29,499 nt of DNA, from NCBI RefSeq assembly GCF_035916875.1, contig NZ_JAXUHN010000035.1:1-29499 (forward strand), given 5' to 3'. Below the pieces are notes generated by a model. The model ran no database searches and had not been told where the DNA came from. It saw only the letters and a list, made by a program, of their open reading frames with translations. Below, in pieces: positions 1 through 8,322 of this stretch. Every line of letters starts with the position of its first letter. Positions within the stretch are counted from its first letter, which is position 1. The position numbers and the translations under genes are program-made. Origin of the DNA: Methylomicrobium sp035916875 (GTDB lineage: Bacteria > Pseudomonadota > Gammaproteobacteria > Methylococcales > Methylomonadaceae).

Positions 1-431
1 AAGTGAATAGCAACAAGTTCATTGGCATTTCTTGAGCTCTCTAAGTCATTGATTTGCTATTCACAGGTTGCAAACGAACTTCTCGCGAAGCACTTAGACC
101 TGTAAATGCTTGCCTAAAGCAACCAGAACAGATTAGAAAGATGACTGCCGGCTCAAAAGCATCTGTTTTAAGCAACGATGAAGATTTACCATTACGAAGC
201 ATGGAATTTGACCATAAATATGAATAAATCATTGTTTATGCGGAATTTTTCATGCATGCATCGAATGCTAACATTCGTGATGACTCTGACTTTCCGCCAT
301 TTTACAAAATAGCGGGAATTTTAGTCAGTTTTCTTAATATCAATGAACGAGGCTAATTCAAGCCGATAATTCGCTTTTGCCAGGTTTGAACTGATCTATA
401 TTAGTGTTCTTTTGCATTTTGTTGCAGTGGG
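1..431. other. AT-rich intergenic region, no supported gene
   Basis: No convincing complete gene is visible. A plus-strand open frame without a start codon runs from about 45 to 227 and ends in MEFDHKYE; it could be the tail of a lost gene, but I recognise no family. The minus-strand open frame over the same bases is equally unsupported. The stretch leads directly into the truncated transposase at 432, so it may hold debris from that insertion. I could not identify a terminal inverted repeat with confidence. Confidence 0.5.
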
Positions 432-890
432 GTGTTGATGCTGAACTTCCCGCCCAAACTTTGGATACGCTCCTTTGAAGAGCACGGCATCGATGGTGGC
501 AAGAAGGTCAAAGGGCACAAGCGTCATATCGTTGTGGACATCCTGGGCAATTTATTGTTTGTCATGGTGTATGCTGCTAACCTCAAAGACACGAAAAGTG
601 CCGGTGAGGCATTTGAGCGAGCGGTTGATAAATGGCCCTCATTGACCGATGCAGGTTATTGCGGCACCGCGGTAACGTTCTACACTGAAAAATTGAACAA
701 GCTTTTACATGCCCCCAAAAAAATAAAGGATGGCTGGGCGGTTCTGCGGTAACGTTGGGTTGTTGGACGCATTTTTTCATGGATCGGTAATTTTTGCCGT
801 CTCTACAAAGATGCCGAGATCCTCACGGCCACCTCCGAAACCATGATTCGTATCGTCATGTTTAAAATAACGTTTGCAAAATGCGTTTAA
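432..890 (+). pseudogene. IS5-like transposase remnant (N-terminally truncated, in-frame stop)
   Basis: This is the C-terminal part of a DDE transposase of the IS5 type. The motif GKKVKGHKRHIVVD near the front and DAGYCG further on match the region around the second catalytic Asp. The frame stops at TAA 750-752, but translation of the same frame beyond it continues as RWVVGRIFSWIGNFCRLYKD and ends at TAA 888-890, clearly the rest of the same domain. In the family this segment usually reads VVERTFAW, so the third catalytic acidic residue appears changed from Glu to Gly at codon 765-767. About 150 codons survive of an expected 250-270, and the N-terminal half is missing. It cannot encode an active transposase. 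Family assignment rests on motif recognition. Confidence 0.8.
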
Positions 891-1099
891 TGTTTTGCCA
901 GGCGGCTTCTTATTGCCATAAAACTGCTAAGCCAATAATATCTAAGCCAATAATAAGTGCATGTGCAAAATAAACCCGGCATTTTTTAGAACGCCTTGTG
1001 AAAGGTGGTAATAAAAACAATAGCATGCCTGAAATTTCTGGCTGGATAAATATGCATAGGTACTTATGAGGTATCCTATTTGTTAATAGGGAACATCCG
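891..1099. promoter_or_regulatory. Leader region of the HupE-TonB receptor gene with a tandem 15-bp repeat
   Basis: This AT-rich spacer separates the transposase remnant from the fusion gene and presumably holds its promoter. Two adjacent copies of ctaagccaataata lie at 927-940 and 942-955, a 15-bp period. Nearer the start codon, CCTAT (about 1075-1079) and ATAGG (about 1086-1090) could pair as a small hairpin. An AGGGA element lies 7 bases before the ATG at 1100 and may serve as the ribosome binding site. I saw no recognisable NikR box and no NiCo or cobalamin riboswitch, although no search was run. Confidence 0.35.
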
Positions 1100-3805
1100 A
1101 TGTCAGGTCGAAATAAAAGAAAACTCGGAATAAACCAAAACAGACTGCTGTTTCTTTTGGCGTTGTTTTTAATGCCTGCACTCGTTCATGCTCACACAGG
1201 CAGTATCGTCATGAACGGTTGGTCTAATGGCTTCAATCATCCCTTGCACGGATGGGATCATCTCCTGACCATGCTAGCGGTAGGTATTTGGGCGGCGCAA
1301 CTGAGTGGGCGAGCTGTCTGGCAACTCCCGCTCGCCTTTGTCGGTGTGATGAGTCTCGGCGGCCTCGCTGGTTTGATGAACATACACGTGCCGGGAGTGG
1401 AAATGATGATTCTGCTCTCTGTAGCCGTTTTCGGTGTGTTGATCGTCCGAAGAATCCGTTTCCGCGCAACCGTGAGTTTACTCATCGTCGTGTTTTTCGC
1501 CTTTTTTCATGGCTACGCGCACGGGCAGGAAATGCCGGCTTCGGCCAGTCTCGTCTCCTTCGCTTTAGGCTTCATGCTGGCGACGCTTCTGTTGCACGGT
1601 GCGGGCATATTGACTGCACGCCTAATGGTTTTAATGTTTGCTTTTTTTCTTGGCAGCAGCGTTCATGCCCAGGAAAAAGATAATGCCATGGCTGATGCCA
1701 ATGAATCTGCCGTAGAAGCTAAATCGAAAACCCGCAAAAAAGAGAGCATAGAACTTGATGAAATAGTCGTTACGGAGCGCGCCGATTCGCAAATCGGCAT
1801 TGCCGACAGTGCCTCGCAAGGCAACGTGGGGCAAGCTCAACTTAAATATCGGCCGATAACCCGGCCCGCCGAAGTCTTGGAGACCGTCCCCGGCCTGATC
1901 GCGACCCAGCACAGCGGCGAAGGCAAAGCCAATCAATATTTCCTGCGGGGATTTAACCTCGACCATGGCACCGATTTTCTGACCCAGATTGAAGGCGTGC
2001 CGGTTAACCAGTTATCCCATTCGCATGGGCAAGGTTGGACCGATACCAACTTCCTCATTCCCGAGTTAATAGAAACGCTGAAATACAAAAAAGGCAACTA
2101 TTATGCTGAAAACGGCGATTTCTCCAGTACCGGTTCCGCCAACATCCACTACTTAAAAGACCTGCCTCAACATCTTCTCAAGTTTACCGGCGGCAGCTTT
2201 GATTACTACCGGGGGTTGGCGGCGGGCTCTCAAAAGCTGGGCGGCGGCCATTTGTTGTATGCCGGAGAAACCGTGCACAATAACGGCCCCTGGACCGTGG
2301 GCAATGACTATTTGAAATTTAACGGCCTCTTGCGTTATAGCCAGGAGCATGCCGATCGCGGATGGAGCCTCACCGGCATGGCGACTCACTCCGACTGGCG
2401 GTCCACCGACCAAATCGCCAAACGCGCGGTAGACCGGGGGACTATTGGCCGATTTGATGCCCTTGACCCCACCGACGGCGGCAATAGCCAGCGTTACAGC
2501 TTTACGGGCGAATGGCACCGCCAGGACGACCGCAGTGAAACCAAGTTAATGGCTTACGGCATCTATTCCACACTGAATTTGTTCTCAAATTTTACTTTCT
2601 TTTTGGATGACAATGAATCCAATAATCCGAAAGGTTGTAGTGGCTTACCCTCAACCCCGGGTGAAAAATTTGATCCCGTTATTTTTAATACCTGTGGCGA
2701 CCAGTTTGGGCAGCCTGATGATCGCTGGACGACGGGTTTCAAAGGCAGCCACACCTTGTTCCACAAATTGGGCGCTGCCGACTCGGAAACGACATTTGGC
2801 TTACAGCTACGTAACGACAACATCCAAAACGGGTTAACCAGGACGCACGCCCAAAGACAATACGCGGTGACCCGTCAAGACACCCTCTGGGTCACCAGCA
2901 TCAGTCCCTATATGGAAAATAAAACACAATGGAATCACTGGCTGCGTACCAGCGCCGGCGTACGCTTCGATGGCATTCGCTTCGATGTCAGCCAAAGCAA
3001 TATCCGTCAAAACACCGGGGAACGCTATGATGGTTTGGTAAGCCCAAAACTCGGCATTATCTTCGGTCCTTGGGCGGAAACGGAATTTTATCTCAACGGC
3101 GGTCTAGGCTATCACAGCAACGATGCCCGCGGCATCAACACCCGCATTGACCCGACCAGTGGCATAGCAGTCGATCGTGCGTCTCCCCTGGTACGTACTT
3201 ATGGCGCGGAAATCGGTGCACGTTCCACCTGGGTGAAGGGATTACAAAGCACCTTGTCACTCTGGTGGCTGGATATCGATTCGGAGCTGTTATTTGTCGG
3301 AGACGCGGGAACCACCGAGGCCAGCCGCCCGAGCCGCCGCTACGGACTTGAATTCGCTAACTACTACTCCCCCGCCGACTGGATCACCTTCGATGCCGAT
3401 GTAAGCGCCTCCCATGCGCGTTTCCGTAACACCGAACCGGGCATCGGCAATCACATACCGAATTCGATAGAAACGGTGATCGCCGCCGGAACGACATTTC
3501 ATGATGTCTACGGCGGTTTTTTTGGCGGCCCCCGGCTGCGCTATTTCGGGCCGCGCGCGCTGGACGAAAGCGGCGACCGACGTTCGGGAGCCACCCTGCT
3601 GGTCTCAGCCATGCTCGGTTATGAGGTAACTAAAAACCTGAGCTTTCAGGCGGAAGTATTCAACCTGCTGAATCGGAAGGATGATGGCATTACCTATTTC
3701 TACACATCGCGATTGCCCGGTGAAAGGAATGCCGGAGTTGACGATTTCTACTTTCACCCCGTCGAGCCACTGAGCTTCCGCTTAGGCTTTACTGCGAAAT
3801 TTTAA
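1100..3805 (+). CDS. HupE/UreJ-type Ni/Co permease domain fused to a TonB-dependent receptor
   Basis: The 901-residue product has two parts. Residues 1-31 form a signal-like hydrophobic segment, followed by several membrane segments to about 173. This part carries both HupE/UreJ hallmarks: HPLHGWDH (H47, D53, H54; the HX5DH motif) and FHGYAHGQE (136-144). HupE proteins bring nickel or cobalt across the inner membrane. Residues 173-190 (hydrophobic, ending SSVHA) resemble a second signal peptide. A TonB-box-like stretch IELDEIVVTERA (217-228), a plug (RPAEVLETVPGLIATQ, FLRGFNLDHG) and a roughly 550-residue barrel ending in Phe901 follow, typical of an outer-membrane TonB-dependent receptor. 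HupE normally ends with one more helix, which is missing here. The ATG is preceded by AGGGA. The receptor substrate is unproven; nickel or cobalt is inferred from the fused domain. One uncut chain is topologically implausible. Confidence 0.85.
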   Translation: MSGRNKRKLGINQNRLLFLLALFLMPALVHAHTGSIVMNGWSNGFNHPLHGWDHLLTMLAVGIWAAQLSGRAVWQLPLAFVGVMSLGGLAGLMNIHVPGVEMMILLSVAVFGVLIVRRIRFRATVSLLIVVFFAFFHGYAHGQEMPASASLVSFALGFMLATLLLHGAGILTARLMVLMFAFFLGSSVHAQEKDNAMADANESAVEAKSKTRKKESIELDEIVVTERADSQIGIADSASQGNVGQAQLKYRPITRPAEVLETVPGLIATQHSGEGKANQYFLRGFNLDHGTDFLTQIEGVPVNQLSHSHGQGWTDTNFLIPELIETLKYKKGNYYAENGDFSSTGSANIHYLKDLPQHLLKFTGGSFDYYRGLAAGSQKLGGGHLLYAGETVHNNGPWTVGNDYLKFNGLLRYSQEHADRGWSLTGMATHSDWRSTDQIAKRAVDRGTIGRFDALDPTDGGNSQRYSFTGEWHRQDDRSETKLMAYGIYSTLNLFSNFTFFLDDNESNNPKGCSGLPSTPGEKFDPVIFNTCGDQFGQPDDRWTTGFKGSHTLFHKLGAADSETTFGLQLRNDNIQNGLTRTHAQRQYAVTRQDTLWVTSISPYMENKTQWNHWLRTSAGVRFDGIRFDVSQSNIRQNTGERYDGLVSPKLGIIFGPWAETEFYLNGGLGYHSNDARGINTRIDPTSGIAVDRASPLVRTYGAEIGARSTWVKGLQSTLSLWWLDIDSELLFVGDAGTTEASRPSRRYGLEFANYYSPADWITFDADVSASHARFRNTEPGIGNHIPNSIETVIAAGTTFHDVYGGFFGGPRLRYFGPRALDESGDRRSGATLLVSAMLGYEVTKNLSFQAEVFNLLNRKDDGITYFYTSRLPGERNAGVDDFYFHPVEPLSFRLGFTAKF

Positions 3806-3821
3806 GGTTTTCCCGAAACCT
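3805..3821. terminator. Possible weak hairpin between convergent genes
   Basis: AGGTTT and AAACCT form a 6-bp stem around a 5-base loop immediately after the receptor stop codon, in the 90-bp gap between the convergent receptor and XdhC genes. There is no following T-tract, so an intrinsic terminator is only a possibility. Confidence 0.2.
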
Positions 3822-3895
3822 CACAGACCGCTTTCTGGCGGCTTAAAGCGCCCGCTACCGTAATGAGACGGTGTAGGGATTATCGATAGCCGCAT

Positions 3896-4981
3896 TCATG
3901 CAGCAAGGGGGGCGGCCCTCAGGCTCAATTGCCCGCCACTACGGCCTTTCAACTCGGCATGGATGCCGGCCATGATGGACAAGGCGATTTCTTCGGGCGT
4001 TTCGGCGCCGATATCCAGTCCGACCGGACCGAATACCCGGCCGTTGAGGGGTTCGGCGGCGTTTTCCAGACTTTCCAACAAGCGCTCACGGCGCGGTGCC
4101 GGACCCAGCAGGCCGATGAACGGAATACACGTGCCGGCAAGCGCTGCAAGAAAACGCCGGTCATGGTCGAAATTATGCGTCATCAACACGGCAGCACTGA
4201 ACCGATTCCATTCCGGAAGATTCTCCAGCGTTTGCGGCAACAGATGCAGCGTAGCGTCGGCTTGCGGAAAACGCACCTTACTGACATAGCCGGGCCGACA
4301 ATCGGCCACGGTGACTCGCCATCCGAGGGCCTTAGCGCATTTAACCAGTGGGATCGCATCGGCTCCGGCACCCAGCACCAGCAATTGCGAAGGTGGTTGC
4401 AACGGATCGTAAAAAACCTTGACCAGATGATCCCCGATCCGTAGCGCTTCGAGGCGCGTTTTTTGTTGCGATGCCGGTTTCACATCACATGCCGCAGGAA
4501 AAGACTCAGCTTGCCGATCGGTCGAGTCTGGCAGGAACAAATTCCTGGCAATGGGAAAATCGGGGTGGGAGGACTCTATGACGGTCACCAAAATACCCGA
4601 ACCTTCGGCCTCATCGACCGCGGCAATGTGGTTTAGCGGGCTAAAACCGCCTTCCGCCGTCAATAATTGCAAAAATATCCTCACCGCGCCGTTGCAGCCG
4701 AGTCCTAGCCCCCAAATCGCATCGGCGGGCGAGCGCATGTCATAAAACACGGTCTTGGCGTTACCGGTTTCGAATACCGACCGCGCATGCTCGATCAGGT
4801 CCAGTTCGAAACAGCCGCCGCCGAGCAGGCCGGTCAATTCGCCGTCCGGGGCGATCAGCATTTTGGCGCCGGCTTTTTGGTAGGTCGAGCCGAAGGTTTC
4901 TATGATGGTCGCCAGCACGAGCAAGTCGGTTTGCAGTGACGCCTCCCGGTAAGCGGCCAGCAGATGATGGTTTTTCGTCAT
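3896..4981 (-). CDS. xdhC: XdhC/CoxI-family molybdenum cofactor maturation factor
   Basis: XdhC-type proteins bind molybdenum cofactor, help form its sulfurated form and insert it into xanthine-dehydrogenase-family enzymes in the cytoplasm. The 361-residue product has the N-terminal XdhC/CoxI domain, with GSTYQKAGAKML (31-42), GGGCFE (54-59) and GLGLGCNG (91-98), then a C-terminal Rossmann-like domain with LVLGAGADAIPLVKCAK (about 201-217). It is the last gene of the operon: its ATG (4981-4979) lies one base past the stop of the catalytic subunit gene, and a GGAG inside that gene's end can act as the ribosome binding site. The tight spacing supports a dedicated role for the neighbouring molybdenum hydroxylase. 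Length and domain order are normal. Confidence 0.9.
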   Translation of the reverse strand: MTKNHHLLAAYREASLQTDLLVLATIIETFGSTYQKAGAKMLIAPDGELTGLLGGGCFELDLIEHARSVFETGNAKTVFYDMRSPADAIWGLGLGCNGAVRIFLQLLTAEGGFSPLNHIAAVDEAEGSGILVTVIESSHPDFPIARNLFLPDSTDRQAESFPAACDVKPASQQKTRLEALRIGDHLVKVFYDPLQPPSQLLVLGAGADAIPLVKCAKALGWRVTVADCRPGYVSKVRFPQADATLHLLPQTLENLPEWNRFSAAVLMTHNFDHDRRFLAALAGTCIPFIGLLGPAPRRERLLESLENAAEPLNGRVFGPVGLDIGAETPEEIALSIMAGIHAELKGRSGGQLSLRAAPLAA

Positions 4982-4982
4982 G

Positions 4983-7235
4983 CTAGCTCCAGCTCAAATC
5001 GGTTCTGGACAACGGCAACTGCCGCACCCGGATGCCGGTGGCCGCGAAGATCGCATTGCAGACGGCCGGCGCCAAAGGCGGCAGCGCCGGTTCGCCGAGA
5101 CCGGTCACCGGGTAATCGGTTTTCAGGAAATGCACATCGACTCGGGTCGGCGCATCGCCGATCCTTATCATCGGATAATCGCCGAAATTGCTCTGCACGA
5201 TGCGGCCCTTGTCGATATCCAGCTCCTGAAACATCAAGGCTCCCAGGCCGTCGATCACCGAACCCTGCACCTGGTTTTCCGCGCCGCTCAGATTCACGAT
5301 TTGCGCGCCGATGTCGGTCGAGACGACCACGCGATCGACCTTCAGCTTGCCGTCCTTCGACACGTTCACCTCGGCTACCTGCGCGATATAGCCGCGATGG
5401 CTGAAATGGAAGGCGATGCCCTGCCCCTGGCCGCGAGGAAAGGTTTTCTTGCCCCAGTCGGCTTTTTCGGCCACATGTTGCAGCACATGCTTCATCCGGT
5501 TTACATCGTAGGGAATGCCCTGCTCGCCGGTGCCCGGAAGAAAGCCCTTGTCGCCGAGGATTTCGAGCCGGAACGCCAAGGGGTCGCGGCCGGCCGCATG
5601 CGCCAGTTCGTCGATGAAGCTGTGGAACACCCAGGCCAAGACATTGCTGCGCGGCGCCCGCCACGGCCCCATCGGAATGCCGCATGCGAGCGGCGTTTGC
5701 TCGATCCGGCAGTTTTCGACCCAACGCCCTGGAAACTCGTCGCCGGACAGATTGGCGCCGCTGCCCACTTCCAGCTTCGGCTGGCCGTCCTTGAACACGA
5801 TGTGCTCAAAGGTCACGAAATGATCATGCCAGGCGATCAGCTTGCCACTCGTGTCCACGCCGCCGCGCAAGAAGTGAAACCCGCCGGCGCGGTACTGGTC
5901 GTGTTGCAGGTCGTCCTCGCGCGTCCAGGTCAGCTTGACAGGCCCCTTGAGCCGCTGGGAGATCGCCACCGCCTCGATCAGATAGTCGGGAATCAGCCGT
6001 CGGCCGAAACCGCCGCCACTGCGAGTGATGTGCAGGGTGATTTTTTCCTTCGGGATGCCGAGCACTTCGGTCACGATCTTCTGGCCGGCCTCGGGGTTCT
6101 GGGTCGGCGCCCAGATTTCGACGGCGCCGTCTTTATACCAGGCGGTCGCGTTCTGCGGCTCGATGCTCGCATGCGAGATGAAGGGGTAGCTGTAGGCTGC
6201 CTCGACCGTCTTCGCGGATTTATCCAGGGCGCTGGCCACGTTGCCGTCATTGCGCAGCACCTCGCCGCCCGGCTGTTTCGCCAAGGCATCGGCCTTGGCC
6301 GCGAAGCCCTTCCAACTTTCCGCCGCGGTCTTGCCTTCGTCCCAGACGACTTTCAGGCGTTTACGCGCACTGAAGGCGGCCCAGGTCGAATCGGCGACGA
6401 TCGCGACGCCGGGCAGCAGGCCTTTCAGGTTGCTGGTGCCCTCGATCACGAATACGGCGCGCACGCCGGGCAAGGCCTTGACTTCGTCGAGGTTTGCGCT
6501 GACGACCTTGCCGGCGAAAACCGGCGACTTGACGTAGGTCGCATAGAGCAAGCCGGGCAGGCTCACGTCGATGCCGAACAAGGGCTTGCCGGTGACGACG
6601 GCGGGATTGTCGACGCCGCCGATACGCGTACCCAGCAGCTTGAAATCACGCGGGTCCTTCAGGCGCACTTCGCCCGCGGCCGGAACCGGCAAGGTCGCGG
6701 CCTTGGCGGCCAGCTTGCCGTAACCGAGGCTACGCCCAGTGGCCGGATGATGCACGGCGCTGTCCTTGGCCAGCAGTTGATCGGCAGGAAGCTTCCAGGT
6801 CAGCGCCGCGGCCTGGATCAGCATCGTGCGCGCGGTCGCGCCGAGACGATGGAATTCCTCGTAATTGGTCGGCGTCGAGCGCGAACCGCCGGCGCTTTGG
6901 CTGCCGTAGATCGGGTCGAGATCGCCCTGCACGATCACCACGTCCTTCCAGTCCACTTCCAGTTCCTCGGCGATCACCATCGGCAGCGAGGTCTTGATGC
7001 CCTGGCCGATCTCCGGCTGCTTGCTGACCAGCGTGACCGTGCCGTTCGGCGCGATACGGATGAACGCATTGGGCTTGAACTCGGCCAAGGCCTGTGCCCT
7101 GGAAGGCTTGGCGACCCGTTTCGCGGCGCTATCCGCCGCATTGACATAAAACCCCAGCACCAGGCCGCCTCCGGCCAATGCGGAGGTGCGCAGAAAGTCG
7201 CGGCGAGATGGATTTTTCGGCGCATTCGCACTCAT
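4983..7235 (-). CDS. Molybdopterin-binding hydroxylase catalytic subunit with Tat signal (IorB-like)
   Basis: The 750-residue protein is the large subunit of a xanthine-dehydrogenase-family oxidoreductase, closest in style to the beta subunit of isoquinoline 1-oxidoreductase and membrane-linked aldehyde dehydrogenases. It would hydroxylate an aldehyde or N-heterocycle using water. Residues 11-16 (RRDFLR) followed by a hydrophobic stretch are a Tat signal, so the folded enzyme is expected in the periplasm. Cofactor-binding motifs include GGGFGRR (407-413) and GPWRAPRSN (523-531); the catalytic Glu is E715 in GLGEPALPP. I chose the ATG at 7235 because GGGAGGAA lies just upstream, the ATGA overlap with the 2Fe-2S gene is typical of coupled genes, and the Tat motif then sits at the N-terminus; the frame stays open further upstream but is not needed. 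Substrate cannot be told from sequence. Confidence 0.92.
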   Translation of the reverse strand: MSANAPKNPSRRDFLRTSALAGGGLVLGFYVNAADSAAKRVAKPSRAQALAEFKPNAFIRIAPNGTVTLVSKQPEIGQGIKTSLPMVIAEELEVDWKDVVIVQGDLDPIYGSQSAGGSRSTPTNYEEFHRLGATARTMLIQAAALTWKLPADQLLAKDSAVHHPATGRSLGYGKLAAKAATLPVPAAGEVRLKDPRDFKLLGTRIGGVDNPAVVTGKPLFGIDVSLPGLLYATYVKSPVFAGKVVSANLDEVKALPGVRAVFVIEGTSNLKGLLPGVAIVADSTWAAFSARKRLKVVWDEGKTAAESWKGFAAKADALAKQPGGEVLRNDGNVASALDKSAKTVEAAYSYPFISHASIEPQNATAWYKDGAVEIWAPTQNPEAGQKIVTEVLGIPKEKITLHITRSGGGFGRRLIPDYLIEAVAISQRLKGPVKLTWTREDDLQHDQYRAGGFHFLRGGVDTSGKLIAWHDHFVTFEHIVFKDGQPKLEVGSGANLSGDEFPGRWVENCRIEQTPLACGIPMGPWRAPRSNVLAWVFHSFIDELAHAAGRDPLAFRLEILGDKGFLPGTGEQGIPYDVNRMKHVLQHVAEKADWGKKTFPRGQGQGIAFHFSHRGYIAQVAEVNVSKDGKLKVDRVVVSTDIGAQIVNLSGAENQVQGSVIDGLGALMFQELDIDKGRIVQSNFGDYPMIRIGDAPTRVDVHFLKTDYPVTGLGEPALPPLAPAVCNAIFAATGIRVRQLPLSRTDLSWS

Positions 7236-7705
7236 GCGTTCCTCCCGGCCGCGATTTCGGCGGCGCGGTGAATGCCCGCGCGAATCCTGAGATACGTCCC
7301 GCAGCGGCAAAGGTTGCCTTCCAGCGCCGCATCGATTTCCTGATCGGACGGCTGCGGCGATTTTTTCAGCAGCGCCACGGCGGTCATGATCTGACCGGCC
7401 TGACAATAGCCGCACTGCGGCACGTCGAGTTCCTGCCAGGCTTGTTGCAGGGGATGGTCGCCATGCTTGGACAAGCCTTCGATCGTGATGATCTTGTTTT
7501 TTCCGACGCTGGAAACCGGGATCTGGCAGGCCCGCGTCGGCACCCCGTCCAGATGCACGGTACAGGCCCCGCACTGGCCGATGCCGCAGCCGAATTTGGT
7601 GCCGACCAGATGCAGATGATCCCGCAATACCCACAACAGGGGCGTGTCGTCGGCGACGTCTACCGTTTTCGGTACGTTGTTTACGTTGAGTGTGTATTGA
7701 CTCAT
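7232..7705 (-). CDS. [2Fe-2S] iron-sulfur subunit of molybdenum hydroxylase (IorA/CoxS-like)
   Basis: The 157-residue protein carries electrons from the molybdenum site through two [2Fe-2S] clusters. The plant-ferredoxin-like N-terminal domain has C40, C45, C48 and C60 (CGIGQCGAC); the helical C-terminal domain has C98, C101, C133 and C135 (CGYCQAGQ and CRCG). All eight ligands are present and the length is normal for the family. It lacks its own signal peptide and probably crosses the membrane bound to the Tat-signal partner. It is the first gene of a three-gene minus-strand operon and overlaps the catalytic subunit gene by 4 bases (ATGA). The ATG at 7705 follows AGGAG at about 12 bases, a slightly long spacing. 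The frame extends upstream to 7870, but homology begins at MSQYTLNVN. Confidence 0.93.
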   Translation of the reverse strand: MSQYTLNVNNVPKTVDVADDTPLLWVLRDHLHLVGTKFGCGIGQCGACTVHLDGVPTRACQIPVSSVGKNKIITIEGLSKHGDHPLQQAWQELDVPQCGYCQAGQIMTAVALLKKSPQPSDQEIDAALEGNLCRCGTYLRIRAGIHRAAEIAAGRNA

Positions 7706-8322
7706 GATGCGATATGACTCCTGAGGCGAAAATTCCTGGCTCGTTTTGCGTTGAGCATGACTTATGAACCTCGGAAAGTTATGCAGAATTTGTACCGGAT
7801 AGCGTTGGTACCGGTAAAGCCGATTGATTCGGTTAAACGAGGAGTAAAAAAGCACTGTCGATATCGGCAAGCTGTTGCCTTACAAACATCGCCTGCTCAC
7901 CGGCTGTTGATTTTTCAACAACCTCATCAGAATGCCCCGGATTCCACTATGCTGCATCTAGGCGACTTGCTAGCCCATCACACGAGCGGGACGGGATATA
8001 CATCCCGTCCCAAAGGTTTGTAGTGGCTTTTAAGTCGCTTGAAACCGTCTGGACGGGTTTGCAAAACCCGTCCGGCAGAGGAAGCAAGGCAACTCATGAA
8101 GCCATTGTCCAACCTGCATTACTTCTTCGCGGTCGCCCCCTTATGTTGCCATGAAAACAGGCCGCCAGCAGACGCTGTTTTCAGGACAACATCCAGCGAT
8201 CAGCAATTCTCTTCAACCTCATGATTCCCCCACGATTTTATTCGGCACGATTAATGCTGACCATTATGGCTGGAGCCCTGCTCCTCAAATCCTTTTTTGT
8301 TTAACCATACGATAAGAAAAAA
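7706..8322. other. Divergent intergenic region with several hairpin repeats
   Basis: This 617-bp gap separates the minus-strand molybdenum enzyme operon from the plus-strand gene at 8323 and must hold both promoters. It contains a TTGATTTTTCAACAA motif (7901-7921), a twin GC-rich hairpin repeat (7988-8073), and a weaker pair gaaaacag/ctgttttc around 8153-8181. Short open frames here (for example 8039-8224) show no family resemblance and run across the hairpins, so I do not call them genes. No clear sigma-70 promoter could be fixed by eye. Confidence 0.5.
7988..8073. repeat. Twin-hairpin intergenic repeat, copy A
   Basis: The first hairpin pairs GGGACGGGAT (7988-7997) with ATCCCGTCCC (8002-8011) around a 4-base loop. 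After a 39-base spacer containing TTGAAAC, the second pairs GGACGGGTTT (8051-8060) with AAACCCGTCC (8064-8073) around GCA. CCGGCAGAGGAAGC follows. Related two-hairpin units lie at 12711-12805 and 17114-17207, so this is a dispersed REP-like family. Confidence 0.75.

Noticed and set aside
41..232. Minus-strand 63-codon frame near the window start
   Set aside because: No homology pattern, no ribosome binding site seen, and the opposite strand is equally open.
891..1099. Nickel/cobalt or cobalamin riboswitch before the HupE-receptor gene
   Set aside because: The leader is AT-rich and I found neither a B12-box-like sequence nor the G-rich junctions of a NiCo riboswitch; a covariance search would settle it.
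4980..7271. Very long plus-strand open frame opposite the molybdenum hydroxylase gene
   Set aside because: The minus strand encodes a recognisable catalytic subunit with Tat signal and active-site motifs; the plus frame has no family pattern and is the common GC-rich antisense shadow.
7236..7634. N-terminal extension of the catalytic subunit by 133 codons
   Set aside because: It lies antisense-free but out of frame over the 2Fe-2S subunit gene, lacks homology, and would bury the Tat signal; ATG 7235 has a strong ribosome binding site.
7988..8073. CRISPR-like array from repeated GC-rich units
   Set aside because: The units are palindromic hairpins occurring in isolated pairs, with no regular repeat-spacer series and no cas genes.
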